A stretch of DNA of 64,000 bases, taken from the NCBI GenBank assembly GCA_948099385.1, contig CANUEZ040000207.1, forward strand, positions 620,001 to 684,000, given 5' to 3'. The notes under the pieces were generated by a model that worked only from the letters and a program-made list of their open reading frames with translations, was not told the origin of the DNA and made no database searches. Source of the stretch: Fasciola hepatica (taxonomy: Eukaryota > Platyhelminthes > Trematoda > Plagiorchiida > Fasciolidae). This document shows positions 36,620 through 47,123 of this stretch, in pieces. The translations under genes and the position numbers were made by a program. Numbering within the stretch: the stretch's first letter is position 1; each line of letters begins with the position of its first letter.

Positions 36620-37261
36620 CTAGTTTACTTCCGTGTTTCCATAAGTCATATTTCGTCCCGGCCCCGAACCTCGGACAAAGACACAAACTTGACCGACCAC
36701 AGCTGCGCCATGCACCTCAGACAAATCACTGACACCAGAAGATCTGGTAGCCGTCACAGGCAGGAAAAAACATGTAGCTCGTTGGGTCGAACCATTGAAA
36801 AGTTTGTTAATGTCTTTTGTGGAATATGGCTGAGCAGGTTGTTTCGGATCAGGGGGCTCACTTGATGCGCACGATTGCGAACCGTCATTGGTGTTATTGA
36901 TGCTCGTAATTCGTGATTGTCCCACTGTGATGTTTGGTTGAATAAAGGTTACGGAAGACAACGTCAAGGATCCTTTCACTGACTGCACAGGTGTCTTTGA
37001 GCCCGGGGTCATATTGGCCCTTATCATTCCTAGAGTTGCAGCACCGGTAGTGGTCGGATTTTCGGGGACTACAGCAATCATCATTCGAGTGGCATTTGCG
37101 TACTCTGATAGAATTAACATTATGGGCATTGTTGTATGTGGTTCTGTAGCTCTGACGTTCCCGACAGTACCCGAGAGAATCAATAAGGAGTTTGAACCAG
37201 GCTCACCTCTGAAATTACCATTATGATAGATCGCTTGTTTCCCCGGGATGGGCTTGTAAAT
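36620..37261 (-). CDS. Unassigned Ser/Thr/Asn-rich open frame (unit 3)
   Basis: Same frame as unit 1. The downstream piece at 36403-36591 carries one Lys-to-Thr change (base 36458). Confidence 0.35.
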   Translation of the reverse strand: MYKPIPGKQAIYHNGNFRGEPGSNSLLILSGTVGNVRATEPHTTMPIMLILSEYANATRMMIAVVPENPTTTGAATLGMIRANMTPGSKTPVQSVKGSLTLSSVTFIQPNITVGQSRITSINNTNDGSQSCASSEPPDPKQPAQPYSTKDINKLFNGSTQRATCFFLPVTATRSSGVSDLSEVHGAAVVGQVCVFVRGSGPGRNMTYGNTEVN

Positions 37262-37461
37262 TTACACTGTTCGACCCATGCCATTTAATATTTATTGCTG
37301 CTATCGGTCCGCGAATTCAATGTTTTCTGCTTGTTGCCTTGCCAAAAGAACGATGGCACGTTGAAGCAAGTAAGAACAATGGTTGCTCTCTCTGGTCGGT
37401 GCAAGGACGTTTATCGAGCTGAAATGAGCGTTGTACTATATATGCCTAAATAGCCGATAAC

Positions 37462-38157
37462 ATCGTTGAATCTGTTCGTCATGGTAAGGCCATTTCATGA
37501 TATCCGTCTAGAAAGCATGCTGTCCTTTTCGTAGTTGTTAAGGCCTCGCGGTCTCCTACGGACATTCCTTTGATGGGCCTTCGTCTAACGAGTCTTGTTG
37601 ATAGAATCTCCCTAATTCCCCTTTAAGTTCAGCGGTCCTATAACAATGAACATTCTTTATTTTTCATCGAACAGGCCTATACGAGTCCTATCACCATTCA
37701 TTCCAGGACTGCTTTAACAACATATGGTTCGTCCGTGTCACCCAAACGTCGGTCTTGTATCCAATATACTTCTGGCATGTCGCACCCCAACAGTAATCCG
37801 ATCTCCATGTTCTCGCATGACGGAAATCGGATAGAACTCAGATGCGACTAGCGCTGCCAGTTGATGGTTTGGTAAGATACAATTCACTCGTGGAAGAGAC
37901 TTTACAGAATATACCGTCTTGAAGTGGATCACTCTACTTGTATCGTCGGATTCAATGTTGAATTCCACCTCAGTAGCTTTAAACAAAGCTTCCTGTTTAC
38001 ACATCCAACACTGTGCCCGTTCCATCTCACGATAACAGAGCTGAAGGGACACGTTGTTCAAGCTGAATTCGCTGAGCGTTCCACATGCTGATAAGTGCTT
38101 TCCATTCATGTTCTGACTCTGAAAGCTTAGTGGTAACATCAAAACTGTTGGTGACAC
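37462..38157 (-). pseudogene. BEL/Pao relic, protease region (unit 3)
   Basis: Copy of 20300-20995 with one Asn-to-Ser change (base 37937). Confidence 0.75.
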
Positions 38158-38211
38158 CGAACCCCATCAAATTCTTTCCTTGCATAAAGGTCTGGGAACT
38201 ATCCTGAAGAG

Positions 38212-38897
38212 AATCTGTACCGCTTTGTAATCCTTATGACGACTGACGTGAGCATCTGCGCCAGCAACGTTTATTACAAGCTCATCCGCCTTGATCACGG
38301 TCTTCGTTTTGGGTACCCAGAGATTCAAATCTCGCTAACTCGCCAGAAGCCGTTGAAGCTTAAATGCCTCATCGATTCTTGATCGCCCTTCTGCAGTTTT
38401 GGCTTTAGGCTTTTCCCATGCGTTCAGAAGGGCACGACATTTTTCGTGAATTAATTCCTTGGATTTCGAATGTTTTACAGCTACTGCCTCAGCGTCTACA
38501 CCTAACCAAACCAACCTTTCCTCCAAAGCTGCGAGGTCTCTCTCCAATGTGTATGAACCAACGTTAAATCTCAACCGCAATCGCTAACCGAGAAGAAGAT
38601 TGATTTCGCATTCACCCAAGATACCACGGAAAAGTTGTCGTATTTCATGCTTCTCGAATAGTTTCTGATGTCCGTGTTCTATCTGCTCTTCGAGTCTATT
38701 CAGTGCTTTTCGAAATTATTTTGATTTTTTGTGCACCACAAAACTTCCACAAAACCCGCCTTTCAATGGTCCATCCTCTTCGTCCTTTAATTCTTGAGCC
38801 TGTGTTTTGAAGTTTGACAACTTGTGAAAATTTACCGTACTCTTTTCAAAGAGGCATGACATCTTCGAGGTCATCACCGTATTCCTCAGAAGTCACC
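38212..38897 (-). pseudogene. Spectrin-repeat sequence, broken (unit 3)
   Basis: Copy of 21050-21735, with the same stops and frameshift. It lies next to the right-hand border of the triplication. Confidence 0.65.
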
Positions 38898-39029
38898 TAA
38901 GTTTCTTTTCAATGATGCGGAAAAACAAACCGTTGGCTAGTCGGAAAAGTCGAATGAATGTATGTCTTTGGCAGATAAGTCTGGACTTTTCGCGAAACAC
39001 CGCCTCCAGTCTCTCTGAGTCACTGATTT

Positions 39030-39224
39030 TCATTGCGAATGTTCCAGTTCGATAAGTTTTTCCAGTTCAACTATGCATAGAGTTGCATATTCTATCTGTG
39101 CCTCATTCTGGTTAAATTCTATCCAGCTAACCAAAATTTGCCTGCCTGCAAGTGAATGCTCTGAGAAATCGGGATGGTTCTTATCCTCGATAGCCACGGT
39201 TATATTTCGGAACTTTCGTTCCAT
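39030..39224 (-). other. Unassigned 64-codon open frame beside triplication border
   Basis: Minus-strand frame, helical and acidic (ends VELEKLIELEHSQ). It sits just upstream, in minus orientation, of the spectrin-like relic of unit 3. It could be a continuation of that relic outside the duplicated unit, but I cannot align it with a spectrin repeat. Confidence 0.2.
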
Positions 39225-39326
39225 TTAATTTGTGATAACAGACGAATCACTCTGTAGACACTCGGATAATTTCGTAGTCACCTCAAATAACCTTGTAGAC
39301 GGTAAATCCGTTACTCGCTATCTAAG

Positions 39327-39910
39327 TTAAATGGTCATCTGAACAGACGCATCCGAGGTCGATGTAATATCGGAAGGCAGTGGAATTTTTCGGTAAGTAA
39401 TTTTGTAATGGTTCTGCAGTGATAAAATAATTACATCTGCGACGTATGGAGCAATAAACATGAAAAACGGAATATATGAGCGAAATCTATATTCGAGGTG
39501 AATTACCAAAGGTCTTAAGTAGAAAACACTATCTCTTGGTGACCCAAGCGTAAAAATGACCAGATTCAAGATGGCCGATCAGCCAGAGCAAAGATCACAA
39601 ATAAGAAAAACTCGTGCTCCAATCACAGAGTTTGACTACTGGAATAGTAGTCGATAGCAAACCACAGAAAACAGAATGATGCGAACAGAATGTTGCAAAC
39701 TGGACTTCGTGTTTGCTGACCACTGCGGATTAATTCGGTCACAATGATTAATCCAACCGTTGAAGGCATAGACATCCCAAAAGTCAGGAAAACTAGCCTA
39801 CACTTCACTGAGGAATAAACACTAAAGGAGAGAAGGGAACAAGTGAATGCCGTCACATCGGACAAATGTGTTGTTTTGTCATGAAACATATGCACTCTAT
39901 CGATCACCAT
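39327..39910 (-). pseudogene. Possible multi-pass membrane protein fragments
   Basis: Two minus-strand frames: 39910-39623 (95 codons) and 39569-39327 (80 codons). Both are strongly hydrophobic in blocks. The first contains LTFGMSMPSTVGLIIVTEL and VCNILFASFCFLWFAIDYY; the second contains SYIPFFMFIAPYVADVIIL. Aromatic-rich segments separated by short basic loops suggest transmembrane helices of one protein, perhaps two exons or a broken frame. I recognise no family. Chance hydrophobicity in AT-rich DNA cannot be excluded. Confidence 0.25.
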
Positions 39911-39963
39911 CAGAATCCTCTTTCGGTGGAGTTGCGAAATGTGACCGAAGTTCCATTATTTCC

Positions 39964-39996
39964 ATATATATATATATATAGAAAGAGAGAGAGAGA
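39964..39996 (+). repeat. (AT)n-(GA)n compound microsatellite
   Basis: A TATATA run followed directly by GAAAGAGAGAGAGAGA. Confidence 0.95.
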
Positions 39997-40289
39997 TTTG
40001 CGTAGAGCATTTGTGACTACCAATTATCCAAAAAACGAATGTGTGTTATATCGGATAAAAACTACCGAAACAAATGGAATGGTGTGAAATGCTGATGGCT
40101 AAGTCAAACAGTGAAACAACCATCGATGCTAATGATCCTACCAGAACCTTCACATTCAAAAACTTCTGATTTTTCGGGATCCAAATTTGCAGATAGTGCA
40201 CATTATTGTATACGAAATGAAATGAAGGAAAATATTATTTAACTGTTTACTTAATTGTCATTTTTTTCATTATTGAACAACATTCGGAA

Positions 40290-40590
40290 TCGTCACTTAG
40301 TTGACTTTTTGAGATGTCATTCTGATTGGTCCGAAAGGCCGCGCCTCCATCAAAATCACCCATTCCGAGTCGGTGGCCGCACCGCATTCTCGTCCTCTGA
40401 GAGTCGCACTATAAGTTTAGGGCGCAATGACGCATGTGGACCAGATGTCCTTATGATCTCAGCTAAGTGCCTCAGTATCCACCTCGTAAATGTGCTAGGT
40501 CGTGGTGTGGTCATGAATAACAAGATCAGCAAATAGAGACAGGGCTCATAGTTGGCTCACACGTCCCAGATAGGTCAGGTGAATGGAGCA
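40290..40590 (+). repeat. Dispersed repeat, plus-oriented copy
   Basis: Shares ordered landmarks with the reverse complement of 63570-63890: GACTTTTTGAGATGTCATTCT, CGCACCGC.TTCTCGTCCTC, GTCGCACTATA, GTGGACCAGAT.T.CCTATGATC-like text and a CATGAATAA end. Two copies in opposite orientation 23 kb apart imply an interspersed element. No protein of its own is evident. Confidence 0.65.
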
Positions 40591-40627
40591 CGTCACATCA
40601 CATTTTGATCATAGACTAAGTTCGCAA

Positions 40628-40629
<2 letters not shown>

Positions 40630-40673
<44 letters not shown>
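40630..40673 (+). repeat. (AT)n microsatellite
   Basis: About 22 uninterrupted TA dinucleotides. Confidence 0.97.
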
Positions 40674-40675
<2 letters not shown>

Positions 40676-40679
40676 CATA

Positions 40680-41115
40680 CCTGCCTGATTTGTGACTGTG
40701 TGCCAAACTAATTATGGTACAATCGGGTAGGCATTGGTAGATAGTACGAGTCCGTGGTTTGTTTGTAGACGCTCAAGACAAAGAAGGTGGCTATCTAAGG
40801 GGTCCACTACCGGAGCCTTTATCCATTAAAAGCTTGTCCACAGGACAGTGCGACAGAGCATGGGGTCAGTATTCCACTGGAAACCGTCGAATGAATGCTC
40901 ATTTCATACGCCCTTCGGATGAAGCCGAACATCATGGTTGTCCAATGTCCCTCTCCGCCACAGAAGCCAGTGAGCGTAACACTTTAAGCCTACTACACCA
41001 CCAAAGGTTTGTTTGAAATCAGGGTATAACCAACTCCTGTGGACTGATTGCCAGTCAGCCAACCCGGACATTCGCCTTCGTCCTCATACTTTAGTGGGAA
41101 CACCTCCGTCATGAG
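40680..41115 (+). repeat. Suspected dispersed repeat, single copy here
   Basis: GC-richer than its surroundings, with no coding signature. One word, TAGTACGAGTCCG, also occurs in the Pao LTRs (AGGTAGTACGAGTCCG). The text resembles non-coding interspersed repeats of fluke genomes from memory, but there is no second copy in the window to prove it. Confidence 0.35.
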
Positions 41116-41149
41116 AAGGTAGTGAGTAGGACTTAATTAGCTGGGGCTG

Positions 41150-41294
41150 TGTAGGACGCGCGGCCACTTGGGGTAATGATGATGACACGGATGATGATGA
41201 TGATGATGATGACGATGATGATACGGATGATGATGATGATGATTCGGATGAAGATGATGATGATGATGCTGATGGTGCTTCGGATGAGAATGAT
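41150..41294 (+). CDS. Asp-rich reading frame, 5' part (interrupted by Pao element)
   Basis: On the plus strand a (GAT)n-like tract reads as Asp with interspersed Thr, Ser, Glu, Ala and Gly (for example SDEDDDDDADGASDEND), up to the left LTR at 41295. The interruptions by other acidic and small residues make this more than a pure microsatellite. A possible acceptor (GTGTAG) lies at 41149-41154. The frame resumes in phase after the right LTR at 47717. Such acidic tracts occur in many nuclear and calcium-binding proteins; no family can be assigned. Confidence 0.4.
41176..41290 (+). repeat. (GAT)n trinucleotide tract
   Basis: Imperfect GAT/GAC array, coding for Asp in the plus frame. A related tract lies at 47717-47900. 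Confidence 0.9.
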
Positions 41295-41887
41295 TGTACA
41301 TTTCGTCCGAAATAAATATATTTCTTCCTGACTACTAACAACGTGTTAGTAGTCACAATCTACATGTGAATCTCTTCCAAGTCATTCCCCTGTGTTGTTG
41401 GCCCAGAGTTGGTCATTTTACTGAACTCAGTCCCGATTCGTGATTGGTCCTTAATCCAACCTGACGGTAGCGTGACGATTTGGTTTTGTTTAATTAACAT
41501 TGATTCGATCTTACACTTTCAGCTGATTTGAACTGTCTTATCCGCTTCCCTCTTTCTAACATTGACCTGCATTTGTTTAAATGAACATATGACGCTCCCG
41601 CCTGGTTTAACAGTAAATTTGACTATCCACGATCTGTGTCTCGCTCGGTTCAAAATTTGGCTGTATGTTTTGGCTATTCATTGTTCATTACTGTTGTACC
41701 GATTATAGAACCGTGTTTCGGATTAATATGTCTATCAGTCAAAGTTTTTTGAAATTTGTTTGTGACGCGAAGTAAGCCACACTGAGAAGGAGCACCCTAG
41801 AAAGGCTGAAAGCGGCTAGGTAGTACGAGTCCGAGTGGAATTTAATCGAAACGGTCAAAGTTGACGGTCGAATGGATTTCGTTTACA
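41295..41887 (+). repeat. Pao 5' LTR
   Basis: 593 bp, TGTACA…TACA. Bases 41344-41870 differ from the 3' LTR at one visible position (41843 T/C), but the first 49 and last 16 bases are clearly diverged. Confidence 0.9.
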
Positions 41888-42274
41888 GTTAGCCAATCCA
41901 CCAAGCTATGCAGTCCAATTCAGGCACGTTTTATTATCGGCCCTCGATCTGGAACGTTACACGACTGATTCAGAAGAAACTATGAATCTCCTCAAGAAAT
42001 TTAAAGAACGTTTGCGGATGTTGCAGTTCAAGTTCCACATGAAAAGTGGAAAATATAAGGATCAGTATGCAAGAGCTACCACAGTCGAAGAGAAACCAGC
42101 CGGTGGTGAGTCCCCAGTGGTCGAATGATCGCGGCCGCCGTCTACATTGGTATTTGGGGCCAGTGCACCAACCGTTTCCGGGTTTGTACACCTTCATTTC
42201 CATCAAATAAGATCATTGGTCGTCAAAAGTTCAATCAGTTACCCACATCTCATTCATTCACTTTACCACAAAGA

Positions 42275-43150
42275 TAAATAATTTATTTTGATGGAAACCC
42301 GAAAAAGCATTGGCTGTTCATGAGATGGTTTGATAGCGCCATTGGGAAACGGGACATGGATGACGAGTGTCACCTATCGTATTTAATACACTACTGTAAG
42401 GGAGAGGCTAAAGAAGCCATCGAGAGCTGTTCTATTCTGGACCCAAGCGAGGGATACCAAGGCGCCTTAGAAATTCTCCGTAGGAGGTTTGGCCAAGCCC
42501 ACGTGATAGCCAGGGCTTACCTAGATAGCCTCGTGGACGAGCCCGTCATTAAAACCATGGACCCAATGGTGCTGTTGAAATTGGTCGGGGAAATGCGGAA
42601 CTGCCAAAACACTTTGAGTTAGTTAAATCATGTTGTTGACCTCAACTCCTCTGGAACGCTTTCGGAAATAGTACTCAGACTGCCTCAAGACCTCCAGTTT
42701 AAGTGGTCTGAGGTCGCCGCTTCTATCATACGACTAGGCCGAGAACCAACCTTCTCGGATTTGACGGAATTTGCAGATGAGAGGGCTGATGTACAAATGA
42801 TTCACCTATCCTATTCTGTCACTTGGCCGAACTTACAAGCACGACCTCCTGCTGATCGAAAAGCACCGCACTCACAAACAACTATAGCGCCATCTGTTAA
42901 GCCGACAATGGCATGCAGGTGCTGTATGCAGTGCGAGGGAGACCATTACACGGACCAGTGTGGGAAGTTCATAGCGTGGAGTGTACCGGAGAGGCTTTCC
43001 TTTGTGGGGGTTAAAAACTGTGTCATTTATGCCTGAAACCGATTCACGAGTCTGTCAACTGCAGGTCACGCATGACCTGTGGTGTGGGACGTTGTACGCT
43101 GGGTCAGCATCCCATACTGCACCCGCAAGAGGCAGTGAGTACGGGGCGGA
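42275..43150 (+). pseudogene. Pao gag-like region with zinc knuckles
   Basis: Starts around FDGNPKKHWLFMRWFDSAIG (about 42286-42345), the conserved Pao gag opening, followed by YLIHYCKGEAKEAIE and LEILRRRFGQAH. A TAG at 42620-42622 interrupts the frame, which then continues in phase with LPQDLQFKW. A CCHC knuckle C-x2-C-x3-H-x4-C (CMQCEGDHYTDQC) lies near 42930-42960. A second knuckle-like Cys set (CHLCLKPIHESVNC) is in another frame after about 43015. Gag packages the element RNA; the knuckles bind nucleic acid. Confidence 0.85.
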
Positions 43151-43755
43151 ATCCGGTGACTACCCAAGACAACGCCAGTTGTCATGCGAACTCAGCTGGA
43201 AATTGTACAACCTCTTTGGGAATCATAATATTCAAGGTGTTCGGGCCACTAAGATCAGTAAAAGCCTATGAATTTCTAGACGGAGGTTCCGACTCCACAC
43301 TTATGGATAAGAACCTGGCGAATGAATTGGCTTTAGCCGAACAACCAGCCACGCTCGCAGTTTCAACCATCATGAAGGCAACTGAGATAAATTCTGAGGT
43401 GGTTGGGTTTCAGCTATGTTCCTTAGAAGGAGGAGAGCGTATAGAAATCAAGCGAGCTTGGACAGTTCGACAGCTTCCCGAGTTAAAACGTTTTGTTCCT
43501 GGCCGACCTAACGATTGGACTCATCATCGCGGCATCAACCTACCGACAATTGAAGGCGGGAGGGTATCGATACTGATAGGTATGAATGTACCAGCGGCGC
43601 ATTGGGTGCTAGAACATCGATACGGTGGGAAAGCGGATCCTTACGCCATGCGTACGCCCCTCAGTTGGACCGTTGTGGGACCAGTCTTTAGCCATGACCA
43701 AAGAAAGGTTCGCGTTGATTATATAAATGAGGGTGACCCTCTATGGACCGGCTAG
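43072..43755 (+). pseudogene. Pao protease region
   Basis: Contains FLDGGSDSTLM (about 43273-43305), with GGS where aspartic proteases of the family have an Asp-Ser/Thr-Gly-like active site followed by S(T)L. It then has the Pao-typical WTVRQLPELKRFVP, LPTIEGGRVSILIGMN, AAHWVLEHRYGG and LSWTVVGPV. It ends at a TAG (43753-43755), whereas Pao polyproteins normally continue into reverse transcriptase. The RT frame resumes at 43944 in another phase. Confidence 0.85.
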
Positions 43756-43943
43756 AGGCTATGTTGGTCTCGGAGTTCAACGAATCTACAGTTTTGGGTA
43801 GATCAACATAAGCAGAAGATAAGCAAGTGCTCAAAACCCTAGAATCATCTACTCGGTTCTTAAACGGTCAATTTGAATTCCCATTGCCCTAGAAAGAAGG
43901 TTGCTTAAGTCATCCGAACAGCCAATCGATAGCACAGAAACGT

Positions 43944-44825
43944 TTGTTGTGGTTGAAGACTCGACTAATGAAACACACTGACCCCAAAGAACTCTACGCT
44001 GAGGTGATGAATAGTTACATAGCCAAAGATTACGCCGAAAGGTGTCAAAATGTTATGGAGGACGTCCCGGGTCAAGTTTGGTATTTGCCCCATCACCATG
44101 TAATCAACCCCATGAAACAAGAGAAACTAAGGGTTGTTTTCAACTGTGCAAGTAAATATCAGAACACCTCTTTGAACCTTCAGTTATTTTCCGGCTCAGA
44201 CCTCACAAATAACGTATGCGGAGTATTAACACGGTTTCCAGAACACACTTTCCCGGTAGGGGCGGATATTGAAGCCATGTTTCATCAAGTAAAGGTACAT
44301 CAACATCAGCGCTCATGCCTCAGAATCTTGTGGTGGACAGAAGGAAACTTGAAACGTGCGCCAGAAGTATACCAAATGACTGTGCACCCTTTCGGAGAGA
44401 CTTCCTCACCCTGTTGTGCCATATTCGCTTTGAACAGAGCAGTTGCCAATAATACGAACCAATCATTGGAGTTTGATCCTAGGTATCTGCAAAGGTCCTT
44501 TTATGTTGACGAATTCCTCATTAGCCGTGAATCGGTTAGAGAACTCCGACTAGTGACGAACCATTTACAGTCTGCGCTCCGGGAATCAAGCTTTCACCTG
44601 ACGAAATGGTGCAGCGATTCGGCCGATGCCCTTCTCGATGTACCAGTTAAAGAACAGGCCGAAAAAAACCTGTGTCTGGACTTGAAACCAACAAAAACGT
44701 ATAGGACCCTCGGCGTCGAGTGGAACAGGACGTCAGATACTTTCAGTTTTACTACCAAACCACCTGAACCTGTTATCAATAAAAGATCAATCCTGCCATA
44801 CGTTGCTCGTTGTATGATCCGTTAG
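43944..44825 (+). pseudogene. Pao reverse transcriptase
   Basis: 293-codon frame. It carries the classic opening VWYLPHHHVINPMKQEKLRV, FNCASKYQNTSLN, motif A GADIEAMFHQV (with its Asp), VHPFGETSSPC, and motif C FYVDEFLIS. In motif C the second catalytic Asp of YVDD is Glu, a change expected to cripple polymerase activity. The frame ends with a shift near 44808; the thumb segment (YDPLGFVAP) continues in the next frame. Confidence 0.9.
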
Positions 44826-46363
44826 GCTTTGTGGCACCTGCCTTGCTTCCAGCAAAGCTGTTGCTACAAGAACTATGCCGACTGAAATTAGGATAGGACG
44901 ACAAACTCGACAGTTGGCACAATAAACGATGGACAGATTGGCTCCAGCAACTACAAGAGATTAACCAAATCAAAATTCGCCGTTGCTTGGTACCATCGAC
45001 ACCAGAGTCCACCAGGGAACACCAGCTACACTGTTTTTCAGACGCATCACAGTATGGCTATGGAGCGGTAGTATATTTACGCACGAGTGACAGGCATGGT
45101 GTTTCGACCACGGCATTCTTGATGGGGAAGTCGCGTGTTGCCCCTCTTAAAGCTATCACTATTCCCAGACTCGAGCTCGCGGCGGCGGTTCTAGCCGTTA
45201 AGCTGTTGCGTCAGATAGAACTTGAGTTGATAATCGAGGTCGACTTCAGAACACTGTGGACCGACTCTATGGTAGTCCTACAACTGATTCGTAACACCTC
45301 AAACCGACCGGAAATATTCGTAGCAAACCGTATATCAACTATTTGTGATTTACCCACACCTTCGCAATGGCATTATATGAACTCCAAAAGCAACCCAGCT
45401 GACTGGGCATCAAGACGGGCAAGAATCGGACAGCTGTGCAAGGGTGTATGGTTTTCCGGCCCAGAGTTCTTGACAAAGGAGTATGACGAACGGCCACGCG
45501 AACCCAAGGGAAAAGCTTCTCCTTCGCCGGAAGTAGCCTCAATGGCTGTGAAGACCTCAGTAGGGGAGAATAATCATTGGATCCTTAGGTTCTCGACTTG
45601 CGATATTTGGACCAAACTCCTCAAATGGGTGGGGTGGCTAATCTTGTTTAAAAGATACATGGTAGAGAAGTGCCTAGGACATGCAGCGCCCCAACGTAAC
45701 TATCTTACCGTCGCTGAGCTGGGATGCAGAAAACAAAATATTTTCATGCTGGTCCAGCAAGAGTGTTTTGAAGACAAGATTAAAACCCTTCACGTCGATT
45801 ACACGGGAGTTAGCAACGAAAGACTAAAGACTACGAATAGTGCACTGAAAGGCTTTTTACCTTTTATGGACAGAGGTCTGATACGCGTGGGAGGACGACT
45901 TCAATTCGCGCCGGTGTCTTACGAAACAAAGCACCCTATAATTTTACCAAAATGTCACTTTGTATGCCGATTGGTAATCAAACACACCCACCAGACGAAT
46001 GGCCATGCCGGCGTAGAGCACACGAGGGTTTTTCTGCGGGAGAATTACTGGATTTTACGTGCTTATACTGCAATAAAACAAGTTATCGGATCCTGTTTTG
46101 ATAGCAGACGCTGGCATTTATTGCCCTGTAGACAAATAATGGCTCCACTGCCGGCTGATCGTTTGGAGCCCTTCAACCCGTCGTTTACGATCGCGGGGGT
46201 TGACTACTTTGGACCGTTCCAAGTTAAAGTGGCTCGGAAATTCGAACGGAGATATTGCTGTTTATTCACATGCCTCAGCATTCGAACCGTTCACATAGAA
46301 GTGGTTCAAAACCTCAGCACTCATTCGTTCATCGGCGTGTTTGCCAGGTTCGTCTCTAGATGA
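44826..46363 (+). pseudogene. Pao RNase H and integrase (first part)
   Basis: After a TAG at 44894-44896 the frame is open for 458 codons. The RNase H signature acids are visible: [13 protein letters not shown] (Asp), [16 protein letters not shown] (Glu), LWTDSMVVL (Asp), and later SNPADWASR. The integrase zinc region has H…H ([14 protein letters not shown]) and a Cys pair, followed by APLPADRL and the first catalytic Asp in [12 protein letters not shown] at 46361-46363, where the family has Arg, separates this from the second catalytic Asp. Confidence 0.9.
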
Positions 46364-47050
46364 GGATGCCCTCGGAGGCTTTACAGTGATAATGGGCTCA
46401 ACTTTAAGGGCGCCGAGAACGAGGTCAAAGTTTTACTACGAGGATGGAATCAAGCGAGCATAACTAATTCGCTTACACTGAGGGAATGCGACTGGATATT
46501 CATGCCACCTACATCTAGTCATCGAGGAGGTGCGTGGGAACGCCTCATACGATCCATCCGCAGAATACTTCGATCATTGGTCGGGTCGCAATCCGTGACG
46601 GACGAAACATTCATGACATTGATGACCGAGGTAGAGAAAATCATGACCGCAGACCGTTGGTGAAGAATAGCTCTGACCCTTGTGAGTATGCCATACTGAC
46701 CACTAATCATCTATTACTTGGCTCTCGCAATACCTCCTCCAATGAAAGCGAAACGGAACCGTGCAAGCTGAATCGTCGATGGAGGCAAGCTCAACATCTC
46801 ACTGAAACGTTTTGGCGTAAATTGATTAGATCGTACTTAGCACCGTTGCATAGCAAGCAGCTTTGGACAGAAACTGTTCATGAGCTGAAAACTGGTGACC
46901 TGGTGCTTATAGTTGACAAGAACTTGCTAGAAGCGAATGGGAAACGGGTATTGTTAAAGAAACTCGGATTTCCAAAGACGGTGTTGTTCGCGATGTGTGG
47001 GTTCAGACGGCCAGCGGACGACTCTTAAGAGACGTCCGATATTTGTGATT
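46364..47050 (+). pseudogene. Pao integrase (second part) and C-terminal domain
   Basis: In the same frame after the stop, YSDNGLNFKGAE carries the second catalytic Asp and GGAWERLIRSIRR the third acid (Glu). A frame change near 46655 leads to NHLLLGSRN and the DUF-type tail RRWRQAQHLTETFWRKL and GDLVLIVDKN. Another shift near 46960 separates the last GVVRDVWVQ-type segment, which ends at a TGA just before the 3' LTR. Confidence 0.85.
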
Positions 47051-47123
47051 ATTGGAAAACCATGTTTCAGAGTACGAATAATTTGGGGGCTTGTCAAGTA
47101 AACAGCTCGAACCCTGCTGAGAT

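Larger units (their letters stand above)
13254..38996 (+). repeat. Tandem triplication of an 8,581-bp unit
   Basis: Three consecutive head-to-tail copies with no spacer: 13254-21834, 21835-30415 and 30416-38996. Each copy begins ACTGAAACGGTTTAGC and ends CTTTTCGCGAA. The period is constant (every feature recurs at +8,581 and +17,162). By eye I found only ten substitutions and no length changes. The left flank (…TCTCTCG) and the right flank (ACACCGCCTCC…) differ from the unit ends; the right flank shares only the dinucleotide AC with the unit start. The unit is not itself one transposon: it holds parts of several unrelated elements. It is either a very recent segmental duplication or partly an assembly product (see findings). 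Confidence 0.97.
30416..38996 (+). repeat. Triplication unit 3
   Basis: Third copy. Private substitutions noticed: 33952 G, 36296 A, 36342 G, 36458 G (Lys to Thr in a minus-strand frame), 37937 C (Asn to Ser in the Pao relic) and 38976 T. Confidence 0.95.

Noticed and set aside
13254..38996. Repeat array as CRISPR or classical satellite
   Set aside because: The period is 8.6 kb with complex content and eukaryotic elements; there are no short repeats with spacers.
41084..41356. Ser-rich minus-strand frame over the GAT tract
   Set aside because: It is the reverse-strand reading of the (GAT)n repeat and crosses into the LTR; the plus-strand Asp frame is the one with added complexity.
44987..46363. 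458-codon frame as a host gene
   Set aside because: It contains RNase H and integrase motifs and lies between LTRs; it belongs to the Pao element.
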